Below are positions 8,579 to 18,164 of a DNA stretch of 64,000 nucleotides, in pieces. Origin of the DNA: Leptospira levettii (GTDB taxonomy: Bacteria > Spirochaetota > Leptospiria > Leptospirales > Leptospiraceae); assembly GCF_002812085.1 (NCBI RefSeq), contig NZ_NPDM01000005.1, forward strand, positions 1-64,000, read 5' to 3'. Under the pieces are notes generated by a model. That model was given only the letters and a program-made list of their open reading frames with translations. It was not told where the DNA came from and made no database searches. The translations under genes were made by a program, and so were the position numbers. Each line of letters starts with the position of its first letter. Positions within the stretch are counted from its first letter, which is position 1.

Positions 8579-10144
8579 TTACTCCTTTGGTTTTAAAGTA
8601 TTGGCAATATTTAATGCCTTCATTTGATCTTTTTTGGATAATTGTTTATATAAATGGGAGGGGTCAGTGTGGTCACTGATCAATTCGGTGAGCCATATGG
8701 AATCGGATTTTGACACACCTCGATTCTCTAAATGTTCTAATAAGAAAAAATCTCGTTTTCTGCCAAAACTTTCAACCATACGAACAAAAGAATTGGTCTC
8801 CACATTTAGTTTATACTTTTTAAGTGCTACATAACCAAAGATTCCTAAAACTGCAAGTAAAACTAAAGAGAAGAAAGGTAATTCTAACTGTAATTTTTCC
8901 TTTTTCGGGGGAATCAAATTGTCAATTTTTCTTTTCGGTAATATTTGGAATTCTGGAAAATTGATAGAGATAGTTTTGTATTTTTTTTCAGCTAAAGAGA
9001 AAAAACTAAACTTAATAGGTTCCACATTTTCTTTTGATATTTTTTCGATTTGATAACCATATAGAAATTTTACTTTTGAATGGAAACCATACTCTTCAGA
9101 TTCTAATTGTTGGAAATTTTTTATCTTTGATTGGTTGATGCATTTGATTTTTGGATTAGAAAATACCATTGGTGAAATTCCTTCTAATCCACCTTCTCCT
9201 TCTATCATAATCTCTATGTATGCAGTTTCACCAACGTACACCTGTTTAGGTGAATTGAGAATGTACATTTTAAAATTTCCAATCGCGCCACTAAAATCAA
9301 GAGGTGAGTTTTTTGGTAGGTCTAAAACAATGACTTTGGCAGGTTTTGTATCAATCGTTTGTTGGAGTGAGTTGAAACGTAAGCTGTCGCCTGTTATAAA
9401 TTTAGTTTTACCTAACAGGAAACTCCCTGATCTAAGTGCTGTTAACCCATAAATTTCTTTTGCAAAGACTAGAGTTTTTTTAGGTACATTATTCCTGACT
9501 ACTTCTGGTTCGATTTGAACAGTCACTTGCCTCAACGTTTCCGAAAGAAAAAATGGAAAGGAGATGGATTGGTTCGGATCTCTTTCTAAGAAAGGTTGCC
9601 TATATTGATCATAGTACAAAACAAAATAGCCAACAATTGGTTCTCCTTTATAAAATACTGACTTGTTGGTATGAAAAGATACTTCTGGATTTTCTTCGGT
9701 AGTTGGTTCATCTAAATCAAAAGGAAAAGACTTAAAAAAACTATTTGGTGGGTTTTTTGTTTTTTTGCTGACTTTAAATTCAAAGGGTGGTGATGAATAT
9801 TGTTTGCCCGCATATTCAACTGTTATTTCTGGTAATTGGAAATTTCCTTCTTGTTCTGTATCAACATAAAAGTTAATGATTTGAGATTTGGAAACTTTGA
9901 AATTTACGATTTGAGTTTCAGTTCCACTTCCAACATATCGAATTCTGACACCATTTCGTTTAACGTTAGTTTGTAAGGTTCGAAAGGGTTTGTCTCCGTA
10001 AGCTTTTACTTCTAATTTTGCAAACTCTCCTAAAGAAAATTCGTTTGGATGAAAAAAAAATTCTACATCCGCAGAGTATATGTTTGTTATAGTAGCAAAG
10101 AAAATGAAACAAACAAGTGGAATCAATTTACCAAAATTTCTCAT
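8579..10144 (-). CDS. batD: Aerotolerance protein BatD
   Basis: An N-terminal signal peptide (IPLVCFIFFATITNIYSA) is followed by a large extracytoplasmic beta-rich region. One membrane helix (SLVLLAVLGIFGYVALKKY) and a cytoplasmic tail of about 80 residues complete it, the standard BatD layout. BatD is thought to be the membrane-anchored partner of the VWA proteins BatA and BatB; its molecular role is unsettled. I prefer the ATG at 10144. A TTG at 10150 has better spacing to GGAGG and would add two residues. The 5' end overlaps batB-batC by 17 bases. Confidence 0.85.
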   Translation of the reverse strand: MRNFGKLIPLVCFIFFATITNIYSADVEFFFHPNEFSLGEFAKLEVKAYGDKPFRTLQTNVKRNGVRIRYVGSGTETQIVNFKVSKSQIINFYVDTEQEGNFQLPEITVEYAGKQYSSPPFEFKVSKKTKNPPNSFFKSFPFDLDEPTTEENPEVSFHTNKSVFYKGEPIVGYFVLYYDQYRQPFLERDPNQSISFPFFLSETLRQVTVQIEPEVVRNNVPKKTLVFAKEIYGLTALRSGSFLLGKTKFITGDSLRFNSLQQTIDTKPAKVIVLDLPKNSPLDFSGAIGNFKMYILNSPKQVYVGETAYIEIMIEGEGGLEGISPMVFSNPKIKCINQSKIKNFQQLESEEYGFHSKVKFLYGYQIEKISKENVEPIKFSFFSLAEKKYKTISINFPEFQILPKRKIDNLIPPKKEKLQLELPFFSLVLLAVLGIFGYVALKKYKLNVETNSFVRMVESFGRKRDFFLLEHLENRGVSKSDSIWLTELISDHTDPSHLYKQLSKKDQMKALNIANTLKPKE

Positions 10145-11777
10145 TATCAATTGGCCCTCCCCGTTTATTTTTTAAAATGGAGTCATTGGAGAAAGGTTCA
10201 AACATCCTATCGATATCGGATTGTTTCTGTTTAGAGGGATTAGTTTTGTCATTTTGTGGTTTGGATTCGGATGGATTCGAATTTTCTCCATTCCCTTGTT
10301 TTTGGTTTTCTGATGGATTTAGATTGGATTGGTTTTTTTTAGTTAGGTGCTCTATGTTTTTTTTAGCCGCGAGTTGATTTGGATTTTGTTTTAAACTTTC
10401 CACGTATGAATTGAGGGCATTTTCTTTTTGCCCCAATTTACTAAAAATGTTTCCTAGTGTTAGATTTGCTTTGGATTTGAGATTTGAATTTGCTTTTGGA
10501 TGGGAAAGGATCTTTTCTGAGAGTTCTTTTGCTTCTTTATATTTGCCTAATTGGTAAGCACTTGCTGATTCATTGTATAACAATCTTGGATCATCTTGGA
10601 TGTATTCTTTAGCGTTTGAAAATTCTTTTTGGCTCTCACTAAAATTTTGGTTTTGGTAAGATTTAACTCCCCTTTCGACAGCGTTTCCTCCAGGATCTAA
10701 CTCCCATGCTTCGATTCGATTTTGGAAAAGCAGGAGAAAGAATAAGAGAGCAATCATTTTAAGTGGGGATTTTTTCTGAATTCCGATGGAGAAAATTCTT
10801 TCGAATAAAAAAAACAATAATGAGAGTAACAAGTATGGATGTGCTCCATCTTCATTTTTAAATTTTTCCAATCGTTGGATTTTGTTTTTTTTCATCATCT
10901 TCACTTTGTCAATGAGTATGGAACTCCCATCTGGATAAAAGGATATGTTGGAATATTCTCCATTATATTTTTCTGCTAGGAATTCTAAATATTCCTTATT
11001 TAATTTGGAAACAATAACATTGTCTCCATAAGGTGAGTCCACCAAATTGGAGTCATACGTAACAAATCCACCTTTCCCAGTGCTGGGATCCCTAAATTCA
11101 ATGGGTCCACCTTCCTCTGTGCCAATCCCCCAAACGATGACTTCCTTTTCTAGATCAGGTAAAGATTGTTTTTCGTGGTCCTCTCCGTCAGTAACAATGA
11201 CAGTGACTGATGATTGGATTCCTTGGTTTTTTTTTCGAACCTTACCGACTCTTTCTAGAGCAACTGCTAAATTTGTACCTTTTGTTCCTACCATCTCTAC
11301 GCCTAACGATTGTATATAATCTGAAACGGCTGATAAGTCGGTGGTCATTGGACAAAACGAAAATGATTGTCCTGCAAATACGATAATACCAATTCGATTC
11401 CCCTTTAATTCAGGTAGTGTTCTTAAGATAAGATCTTGAAAACGTTTAAGGCGATTTGGTTTTACATCAATTGCATTCATAGATAAACTAACATCAACTA
11501 CAAATAAGATGTCTGTAGATTCAAATTCCTTTGTAGATTCCACATCAATTGATTTAATTTTATACAAAGACAATAAACACAAGATGAGTGCACACAAAAG
11601 AGATAAATAACGTAAGAATAATAAAAACTGATTCGAAGTGCTAATTCTTGTTTTTAGTACTGGCTGTCTATTTATAAGTTGTGTTGCTTTGAAATTGATA
11701 TAGATCTTGATGCTTGTTACGAGAATTCCCAAAAAAATTGTGAAAGATCCTAATAAAACGACTGTTTTCAATTCCAT
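10128..11777 (-). CDS. batB: BatB-BatC fusion: VWA domain membrane protein with TPR tail
   Basis: Residues 1-65 carry two membrane helices. A von Willebrand A domain follows with the MIDAS start DVSLSMNAID and a later TDGED. A further helix pair occupies about 315-360. Residues 370-465 form TPR repeats (LLYNESASAYQLGKYKEAKELSEKIL, ALNSYVESLKQNPNQLAAKKNIEHL). The tail is Asn/Ser/Lys-rich, as in BatC. In many bacteria BatB and BatC are separate; here they are one frame of 549 residues with a signal-like hydrophobic stretch (MIALLFFLLLFQNRIEAW) at the junction. The ATG overlaps the batA stop (TAATG). It is likely an envelope complex with BatA and BatD. Confidence 0.88.
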   Translation of the reverse strand: MELKTVVLLGSFTIFLGILVTSIKIYINFKATQLINRQPVLKTRISTSNQFLLFLRYLSLLCALILCLLSLYKIKSIDVESTKEFESTDILFVVDVSLSMNAIDVKPNRLKRFQDLILRTLPELKGNRIGIIVFAGQSFSFCPMTTDLSAVSDYIQSLGVEMVGTKGTNLAVALERVGKVRKKNQGIQSSVTVIVTDGEDHEKQSLPDLEKEVIVWGIGTEEGGPIEFRDPSTGKGGFVTYDSNLVDSPYGDNVIVSKLNKEYLEFLAEKYNGEYSNISFYPDGSSILIDKVKMMKKNKIQRLEKFKNEDGAHPYLLLSLLFFLFERIFSIGIQKKSPLKMIALLFFLLLFQNRIEAWELDPGGNAVERGVKSYQNQNFSESQKEFSNAKEYIQDDPRLLYNESASAYQLGKYKEAKELSEKILSHPKANSNLKSKANLTLGNIFSKLGQKENALNSYVESLKQNPNQLAAKKNIEHLTKKNQSNLNPSENQKQGNGENSNPSESKPQNDKTNPSKQKQSDIDRMFEPFSNDSILKNKRGGPIDNEKFW

Positions 11778-12730
11778 TAGAGTTTCTCTTTTAAGGGATA
11801 AATTTTAAGAATTAAATTTAAGAAAAGGAATACAAAAACAAAAAATACAAAGGAAGGGAATTTTGTTTCTTGGATTTCAAGAGGTTTTGAAGGTAATTCG
11901 ACAACTTCTAACCTATCTATTTCGTTTAATACTTCTCCCAATACTTCAGGAGATTCTGCTCTAAAAAATTTTCCACTGGTGTCCGATGAAATTTTTTGTA
12001 ATGATTCATAATTTACTTCGTATTGGCCTTCTTCTTTACCAATTCCGATGCAATATACTTTGATCCCTAAAGATTTAGATGTATATGCTGCTGTTTCTGG
12101 ATCTAATTTTCCAGTATTTGATACTCCATCCGTTAATAGGATGATCAATTTCGATTTCGCTTCAGAATTTTTCAATCGATAGGTAGATAATACCAGTGCA
12201 TCTCCAATCGCTGTACCTTGTTCTTCTATATCTTCATTCGAAGTATCTTCAATTAACTCATCCAAGGCGGTTCGGTCGCTTGAGAGTGGTGACTGTAGGT
12301 AAGCAGCCCCAGCAAAGACTACAATCCCAATTCGATCATAAATTCTTTTTTGAATGAATGCTCTTAATAAATCTTTTGACACAGAGAGACGATTTTTTGG
12401 TAAAAAATCATAAGAATTTACCATAGAACCCGAAATATCAAGTGCGATCATAATATCGACACCTTTTGTGTTATCTGGCATTAGGTTGTATTTTGCACCA
12501 GGTCCTGCGGAAGCAAAAACCAGAGATATCATCGCAAGATAAATTAATATCTCATTCAGAATGTAAAAATGTTTTTTGAATCCTAGCCAAATAGATAATT
12601 TATGCTCTTTGAATCTGTCGGATTGAACAAAAGAAATAGGACCATACGGGTTTGTTTTCCACTGGTAAATAAGTACAATTATGATTGGGATTAGGAGTAA
12701 TAATAAATATGGTCTTTGGAAGTAATCCAT
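11777..12730 (-). CDS. batA: BatA, VWA domain membrane protein
   Basis: The 317-residue protein has two N-terminal membrane helices and a VWA domain with a complete MIDAS (DISGSM, the T of GTAIGDAL, and TDGVSN). A C-terminal helix (FVFFVFVFLFLNLILKIY) closes the chain. This is the usual BatA topology with the VWA domain outside the cytoplasm. It sits between the 280-residue Bat-associated gene (1-base gap) and batB (TAATG overlap). Bat proteins have been linked to aerotolerance, but the direct activity is unproven. MoxR-VWA pairs in general act as chaperone-like assembly systems. Confidence 0.9.
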   Translation of the reverse strand: MDYFQRPYLLLLLIPIIIVLIYQWKTNPYGPISFVQSDRFKEHKLSIWLGFKKHFYILNEILIYLAMISLVFASAGPGAKYNLMPDNTKGVDIMIALDISGSMVNSYDFLPKNRLSVSKDLLRAFIQKRIYDRIGIVVFAGAAYLQSPLSSDRTALDELIEDTSNEDIEEQGTAIGDALVLSTYRLKNSEAKSKLIILLTDGVSNTGKLDPETAAYTSKSLGIKVYCIGIGKEEGQYEVNYESLQKISSDTSGKFFRAESPEVLGEVLNEIDRLEVVELPSKPLEIQETKFPSFVFFVFVFLFLNLILKIYPLKEKL

Positions 12731-12731
12731 A

Positions 12732-13574
12732 TTATAAAAGAAAATCCTTCTTGATACGATTCCAAATGATGGTAGCGTCTTCTTTTGAAATTGAATTTGT
12801 ATTTAGATTGTATTTTAGGTCTCTGAAATAAAGTCTTAAGTCGCGAATGGAAGAGTCAGGTATATGAGTTTTATCATGTAAAATTGCTAAAAATTCAGAG
12901 TCAGTTGTGCCCAATAGATTCTCTTCAAATTTTTCCGAGTATACTTCTTTTAAGTAATTACTAATTCGAAATGTAAGTTCTTTTTCATTTATAGTTTCTG
13001 AATTGAGGTATTGTTCCAACAAATGTAATCTTTTGGTAGATTCTAATAATTTGGGAGGTTTTTCCCAGAGTGCATCGATGATCTTCGGTTTTGATTTCCA
13101 ATATAAATATAAAGCATAAAGTATGTATAAATTTAAAATTGTAAAGGCGATGAGACCAATGAGTCTTAAAACATAAGGACCTGAAAATTGAATTGGTGGT
13201 TCTATGTCTTCAATTTCCGTTTCAGCACCTGTTAAGTTGCTAAGAACTGAAATTTTTAGTTTTGAATTAGTTTCTTTACCATCCTCCTTCCATTTTACAG
13301 GTAAGTAATAATCACCAGGTACAAAAAAGATAATAGATGCAGAGATTTTGTTTTTGTCTTTTTTTACAGTTTGGATTTCGAAGGTAGGTAAAGTATGATC
13401 TTCATAAAACTTACCTTCCTCTAAACTAACGTCCGATACACTCATATCCCATTCAATATTATATTGAATTGTATCTCCTACAAATATTTCTCCCGATGGT
13501 ATGGTTTCCTTTGGTGTCGCGAAAATCGAAAAAAGAAAAGCAGAGAGGATAAAAATATAAACTAGTTTAGCCAT
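12732..13574 (-). CDS. Bat-cluster membrane protein, unknown function
   Basis: A signal peptide (VYIFILSAFLFSIFATP) is followed by an extracytoplasmic domain of about 110 residues. One membrane helix (LIGLIAFTILNLYILYALYLYW) and a cytoplasmic part of about 110 residues rich in charged helices follow. The position between DUF58 and BatA matches the poorly conserved membrane proteins (DUF4381-like) often found in MoxR/VWA clusters. The start overlaps the DUF58 gene by 8 bases. I do not recognise a catalytic motif. Confidence 0.75.
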   Translation of the reverse strand: MAKLVYIFILSAFLFSIFATPKETIPSGEIFVGDTIQYNIEWDMSVSDVSLEEGKFYEDHTLPTFEIQTVKKDKNKISASIIFFVPGDYYLPVKWKEDGKETNSKLKISVLSNLTGAETEIEDIEPPIQFSGPYVLRLIGLIAFTILNLYILYALYLYWKSKPKIIDALWEKPPKLLESTKRLHLLEQYLNSETINEKELTFRISNYLKEVYSEKFEENLLGTTDSEFLAILHDKTHIPDSSIRDLRLYFRDLKYNLNTNSISKEDATIIWNRIKKDFLL

Positions 13575-14385
13575 GTTGTTGTGTTTTAAACAGAGGTAAG
13601 ATTTGGTTGTTCAATTTCAAACTTGGATTTATTTTGATCAATTTGTTCCCAAATAGATTTTTCGCTGCGGTCTTATCTAAATCGTAAGTTGTGTTTGAAC
13701 TTTTTAATGTAACGCTTTCCTGGGAAATCGGTTGGAACCACTTTAACCAAAATGGAAAATTCAATTCATCGATTGGATCCGAAATCCATATTCCATATTG
13801 GTCCCATACTTTTGGAATCGTAAATGTTTTTGTCCATTCTTCTAGATGATTGAAATCGCTGATCCAATATGTAACTGCATACTTTGGATGGATTTTAAAG
13901 GCATATTGGTTTGCTACTGTATAGTTTGTTTGGTTCCCATGTTTCTGTTTATTTAGATTTTCGAAATAAGTAAGTACTTCCGTTTCTGTTTTTAACCATT
14001 TGTTCGATGAAATCGTATGATTCGAAAAACTGATTAAAAAAATTCGGTTCCCAATTTTGATGTGAAATAAAGATAAAAATAGAGCGATTTGAAAGGCAGT
14101 TTTTCCTTTTATACCTTCCATCGATTGGCTTATATCTATGAAGATAAGAATTGTGGCATCTTTTTCCTCGAAAAATTCTTTTGTGTGGAGTTCACCTGTC
14201 CGAGAAGTTACATTCCAATCAATATAACGTATGTCATCGCCATATTGGTAATTTCTTACTTCTTTAAAATCAAGTCCCCTTCCCTTATCATTTGTAAAAA
14301 TAAGTCCACGTCTATTTGAATTGAATTTTTTCTTTGATTCCCATTGTAATACTTGGAGTAACCTTTTTAATTCGGGATCAAGCAT
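13567..14385 (-). CDS. DUF58 domain protein
   Basis: The motif GRGLDFKEVRNYQYGDDIRYIDWNVTSRTGELHTKEF is the hallmark of DUF58 (R-Y-GD-R-IDW). It is followed by a VWA-like segment with FIDISQSM. The protein is soluble, 272 residues. DUF58 proteins sit between MoxR ATPases and VWA proteins and are thought to act with them, though their activity is unknown. The gene starts one base after the moxR stop and ends overlapping the next gene by 8 bases. Confidence 0.92.
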   Translation of the reverse strand: MLDPELKRLLQVLQWESKKKFNSNRRGLIFTNDKGRGLDFKEVRNYQYGDDIRYIDWNVTSRTGELHTKEFFEEKDATILIFIDISQSMEGIKGKTAFQIALFLSLFHIKIGNRIFLISFSNHTISSNKWLKTETEVLTYFENLNKQKHGNQTNYTVANQYAFKIHPKYAVTYWISDFNHLEEWTKTFTIPKVWDQYGIWISDPIDELNFPFWLKWFQPISQESVTLKSSNTTYDLDKTAAKNLFGNKLIKINPSLKLNNQILPLFKTQQHG

Positions 14386-14386
14386 T

Positions 14387-15367
14387 TTATGGAACTTCCG
14401 TAACTGTTAAAATCCTTTTGATAATGGAAGTTGTACTTACATCTTCACTGATTGCGTCAATTGTTAAGTGGAGTCGATGTTTGACAATTTCAGGAAAATA
14501 CCTTTGTATGTCTTCAGGTATGACAAACGTTCTTCCCTCTAATAAGGCATTGATCCTACTTACTTTGAGTAAGGCAATACTTGCTCTTGGGCTCACTCCA
14601 TGTGAAAGGAAAATTTTTAGGTCTTTGTCTGATGTGGATTCAGGTCGTGTATTGCGTGTTAATTGAACAATATATGCAAATAGTTTTGGATCTACAAAAA
14701 CATGGTTTGAAATTTCTGAAATTCTTTGAATTTCCTTGGGTTTCATCACTTTTTTTAGTGATCTTTTTTCAAAATTTACATTCCCATGTTGGTGAAGGAT
14801 TGAAACTTCATCTTCAAAGCTGGGATAGGCAACATTTACTTTAAAAAGAAACCGGTCTAATTGTGCTTCAGGAAGGGGGTAAGTTCCTTCTTGGTCGATT
14901 GGGTTTTGAGTTGCGATTACAAAAAATGGAGGGGTCAAATCAAAAGTTTGATCTGCGATCGAAACTTGTCTTTCTTCCATACATTGTAATAGTGCAGATT
15001 GTACTTTAGCAGGTGCACGATTAATCTCATCAGCTAATAATACGTTGGTGAAGATAGGTCCTTTTCTAATTTCAAATGAAGATGTTTTGGGGTTGAATAT
15101 ATTTGTTCCGATCAAATCAGCTGGTAACAAATCTGGAGTGAATTGAACTCGAGAAAACTTAGCATCGATAATGGATGCTAAGTTTTTAGCTACCAATGTT
15201 TTTGCGAGGCCTGGCATACCTTCTAATAAAATATGTCCATTTGCAACAAGTGCTACAAATAGGGATTGAATCACTTCATCCATCCCTGATATCGATTCTG
15301 CCAGTTCCGACCGAATGAGTTTCATTTGGTCGGAGATTTCTTTGATTTGTTCTTTGTCTATTTGCAT
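14387..15367 (-). CDS. MoxR-family AAA+ ATPase
   Basis: The 326-residue AAA+ protein has Walker A HILLEGMPGLAKT and Walker B LLADEINRAPAKVQ. Sensor 1 is in ATQNPIDQEGTYPLPEAQLDRFLFK, the MoxR signature. MoxR ATPases act as chaperones for metal insertion or complex assembly and work with VWA proteins, which fits the downstream DUF58 and Bat genes. The ATG overlaps the end of the upstream lipoprotein gene by 10 bases, so translation of the two is probably coupled. Confidence 0.95.
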   Translation of the reverse strand: MQIDKEQIKEISDQMKLIRSELAESISGMDEVIQSLFVALVANGHILLEGMPGLAKTLVAKNLASIIDAKFSRVQFTPDLLPADLIGTNIFNPKTSSFEIRKGPIFTNVLLADEINRAPAKVQSALLQCMEERQVSIADQTFDLTPPFFVIATQNPIDQEGTYPLPEAQLDRFLFKVNVAYPSFEDEVSILHQHGNVNFEKRSLKKVMKPKEIQRISEISNHVFVDPKLFAYIVQLTRNTRPESTSDKDLKIFLSHGVSPRASIALLKVSRINALLEGRTFVIPEDIQRYFPEIVKHRLHLTIDAISEDVSTTSIIKRILTVTEVP

Positions 15368-16677
15368 TGAGAAGCAGTCATCTTTGGCATTGGTTTATCA
15401 ATCATGTAATACTCTGTTTTCCCACCGATTGTCCAACATCCCATTTTTCTACCTTGTGGTTCTACAGGCCCTCTTCCTAATTCTTTTCCATCCTCAGAAT
15501 ATTCCGTCGCATCTTCGGTAGAACGAATCACCATTCTTTTTTTTCCAGATGGATAGAAGTAAGTATAGGGTATGCTCGGTTTATAATTTAACTTTAGGTC
15601 TTGGAGTTCCTCATCAATTTTAACTAGTGAAAAAAACAATTTCCCTTCACCCAAAATTTTACCTGATTGGTCGTAAACTTTAGCAGATTCTAACATACTC
15701 TCATTGGCCATATTACCATGGTAGGCGACTTGCCCGTTTTTATAATAAAACTTCCACTCACCAGTTCTTGTATGTTTTCTTGGGCCTGTACCAAATAAAT
15801 TTCCATCAGGATAGTATTCTTTCCAAATCCCTGTCCTTTCGTACTTGATATCTAAATTTTCAGAGTTTTCCTTTTTTGAATAATTTCCTTCTGCTAAGAT
15901 ATTTCCTTTGTTTCCGAACATTTTCCAAAGGCCTGTTCTGACATCTGCAGAATAATTTCCCTGAGACTCAACGGCACCATCTTTATAATAATTAATTTCT
16001 AATCCGTTTTTTAAACCATTTGAATAAGAAACTTTTGTTTTGATTCCATTGCCATCAGAACCTACAAAATAATATAACCATTCTCCATCTTCTTCATTCT
16101 CCTTGAATGCACCTTTTTCAACCCATTCACCTTTGTTATTTTTTCGGAAGTAAGGACCATTCTTTTTGTCATCAACATAAGTTGTTTCTGAAGAAACGTT
16201 TCCTTGTTTATCAAAGGTTTTGGAGATTCCTTCTTTTTTGCCATCGACCCATGGAGTTTCAGCAATGAATTTTTGAGGATTTTCAGGATCAGGTTTTTTC
16301 CAAATCCCGGTTTTTTTGCCATCTACGTATTCTCCAATTTGGTCAAGTGTGGATTTATACTTTGGATTTTCTGGAGTTGACCCTGGTTGTTCGAATTGAA
16401 TGTATTCTTCCCAAAAACCATGTTTAGGGAGTGATTTAATTTTTGGTGCTGCAAATTTTGAAACTTGGTCTTCTGTACATTTTGTTCCACCACATTCTGC
16501 TTTCACTTCTCCAACAGCTCGAATTCCACCTGAATTTTTGAATCGTTCGGTGCGGATCCATTTACCCTTTGATAATTTGAGTTCAAATTCCTGGTCTCCT
16601 GTTCCGTCTTTTACTGATGCACCGGAACATTGGATTAGCAATGTTGTGATCATTAATGCATAAAATTTTCGATTCAT
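15358..16677 (-). CDS. Lipoprotein with MORN-variant repeats
   Basis: The start MNRKFYALMITTLLIQCSG contains a spirochaetal lipobox (LIQC), giving a lipidated Cys16 or so. The 420-residue mature part carries many MORN_2/YwqK-type repeats (GEWKFYYKNGQVAYHGN, TGIWKEYYPDGNLFGTG, NGLEINYYKDG). These beta-hairpin repeats are common in bacterial surface or antitoxin-labelled proteins, but the name YwqK antitoxin should not be taken literally. The gene overlaps the thioesterase stop by 4 bases (ATGA) and the moxR start by 10, placing it in the Bat/MoxR run. Confidence 0.85.
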   Translation of the reverse strand: MNRKFYALMITTLLIQCSGASVKDGTGDQEFELKLSKGKWIRTERFKNSGGIRAVGEVKAECGGTKCTEDQVSKFAAPKIKSLPKHGFWEEYIQFEQPGSTPENPKYKSTLDQIGEYVDGKKTGIWKKPDPENPQKFIAETPWVDGKKEGISKTFDKQGNVSSETTYVDDKKNGPYFRKNNKGEWVEKGAFKENEEDGEWLYYFVGSDGNGIKTKVSYSNGLKNGLEINYYKDGAVESQGNYSADVRTGLWKMFGNKGNILAEGNYSKKENSENLDIKYERTGIWKEYYPDGNLFGTGPRKHTRTGEWKFYYKNGQVAYHGNMANESMLESAKVYDQSGKILGEGKLFFSLVKIDEELQDLKLNYKPSIPYTYFYPSGKKRMVIRSTEDATEYSEDGKELGRGPVEPQGRKMGCWTIGGKTEYYMIDKPMPKMTASQCK

Positions 16678-17216
16678 GTTTCTATCCTGTCAAAGAGATG
16701 TGCTCGTTTCAATTTATTAACAGATAATAATTCATTCGCAATCGCTATTTTCCCGCCTGTCAATTTTTCTGAGAAAAATCTTGGAGGTAGTATATGAAAT
16801 GCACCCTCCCCTTTTACATATAAAATTTCCCCATTCAAAGAAGTTAGTTCACATTCGAGAAGAACCTTCCTTTTGGCTTTTTTAATGGGCCATGCACGAA
16901 TTAATAATTCTGTTTCGACGGGAGTTGCTTTATGAAATTTGAAACTCATTGTGTCAGTCATGACAATGTAACCCAAATGAAAACACAAACCTCCCATAGC
17001 TTCGTCTAACACAGTCGACAAAATACCACCGTGGACAAATCCAGGTGCACCATTATAAAGTTTTTTGAAATTGTAGGTGAAATTTACCTCTCCCGTTTCG
17101 TCGTGGAAAGTAAAATCTGCTACAAGTCCAAGTGGGTTTTCTTTTCCGCAACCAAAACAAGTGTCATGGTGGATTTCGTAACCATGTCTGGATGGATTTT
17201 CGATAGGTGAATTCAT
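16674..17216 (-). CDS. PaaI-like hotdog thioesterase
   Basis: The 180-residue protein has FVHGGILSTVLDEAMGGLCF, the helix-start motif of PaaI/YbgC-type hotdog thioesterases (HGG with the acidic residue downstream). An N-terminal CFGCGKENPLGL element is common in this subfamily and may be structural. The likely substrate is an acyl-CoA; which one cannot be told. The start overlaps the hydrolase stop by one base (TAATG) and the end overlaps the lipoprotein by four. Confidence 0.85.
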   Translation of the reverse strand: MNSPIENPSRHGYEIHHDTCFGCGKENPLGLVADFTFHDETGEVNFTYNFKKLYNGAPGFVHGGILSTVLDEAMGGLCFHLGYIVMTDTMSFKFHKATPVETELLIRAWPIKKAKRKVLLECELTSLNGEILYVKGEGAFHILPPRFFSEKLTGGKIAIANELLSVNKLKRAHLFDRIET

Positions 17217-18073
17217 TAGGTATCCTTTGGAGTATCTTCATTTAAAAATTGGTGGATGACGTGCGCAACTTTTTCGGGGTGATCCATATGTAAATGATGT
17301 CCACCGCTTAAAATCACTTCGGAAAGGTTTTTGATTGCAGACTTTCTATTGGGGAATGCATTCGCAATTGGGAAATTAGACTTGTCACCTAGTATGAGTA
17401 AGGTTGGACACTCTATTCTTTCGCAAAACGAAACTACCTGTTCTTCCGTATAACGAAAAAAAGAATTAAAATGTAATCGAATATCTCGCCTTGGTTTTAG
17501 TCCCCGTGGAGTTTTTTCAATTCCTCTTTCCATTAGGAGTGAAGCAGAATTTTCATTCATGTCCCCTGCTCTGAGGCGAATCGTGATCGCAGATTCCATA
17601 TCAGGGAAATATGTTTCTTTTTTACCTCTCGGGTGGAGAATTTGTTTGATTGCTTCCGAAATAATGTCAGGTGCAGATTGTGAAACATTTGTTAGTGGGC
17701 CTAGGGCCTCAATCAGAATTAATTTTTTAATTTTTAATAAATTTGTCCCAGCAACTAACGTAGAAATTGCGGCTCCCATAGAATGAGCCATTAATATAAA
17801 ATCTTCTAACCCCAAAGTTTGTACGATGGATACAATTTCTAATGCATACTCTGCGAAGTAATACACTGTGTTTTCGGGTTTGTGACTTGATTTGCCATGA
17901 CCAGGAAAATCAATTGAGATAAATCTATATTCTGGGAAATAAGGGGCAAGAGGAGCAAAACTATTTGCATTATCGAGCCAACCATGAAAACACAAAATAG
18001 GAATGCCTTGTGGATTCCCCCACTCTAATCCCTCGATCGAGTGAAATTTGGTGCGAATTGAAATCGGCAACAT
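17216..18073 (-). CDS. Alpha/beta hydrolase
   Basis: The fold motifs are clear: oxyanion region CFHGWLDNANSF, IDFPGHGKS, nucleophile elbow AHSMGAA, acidic residue in LLILGDKSNF and terminal His in SGGHHLHMDHPE. The start is set at ATG 18073 (MLPISIRTKF). The frame runs open to 18229, but that extension would cross the divergent gene at 18165 and has no hydrolase-like sequence. It is probably the first gene of the long minus-strand run that continues through the Bat cluster. The substrate is unknown. Confidence 0.87.
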   Translation of the reverse strand: MLPISIRTKFHSIEGLEWGNPQGIPILCFHGWLDNANSFAPLAPYFPEYRFISIDFPGHGKSSHKPENTVYYFAEYALEIVSIVQTLGLEDFILMAHSMGAAISTLVAGTNLLKIKKLILIEALGPLTNVSQSAPDIISEAIKQILHPRGKKETYFPDMESAITIRLRAGDMNENSASLLMERGIEKTPRGLKPRRDIRLHFNSFFRYTEEQVVSFCERIECPTLLILGDKSNFPIANAFPNRKSAIKNLSEVILSGGHHLHMDHPEKVAHVIHQFLNEDTPKDT

Positions 18074-18164
18074 AAATATATGGTTTCTCGGCACCTTCGG
18101 ATTGTAAACATTTATCTGGTGAATTAGACTTGATTCTTTATTTTGCTCTGATGGTATTTGTGGT

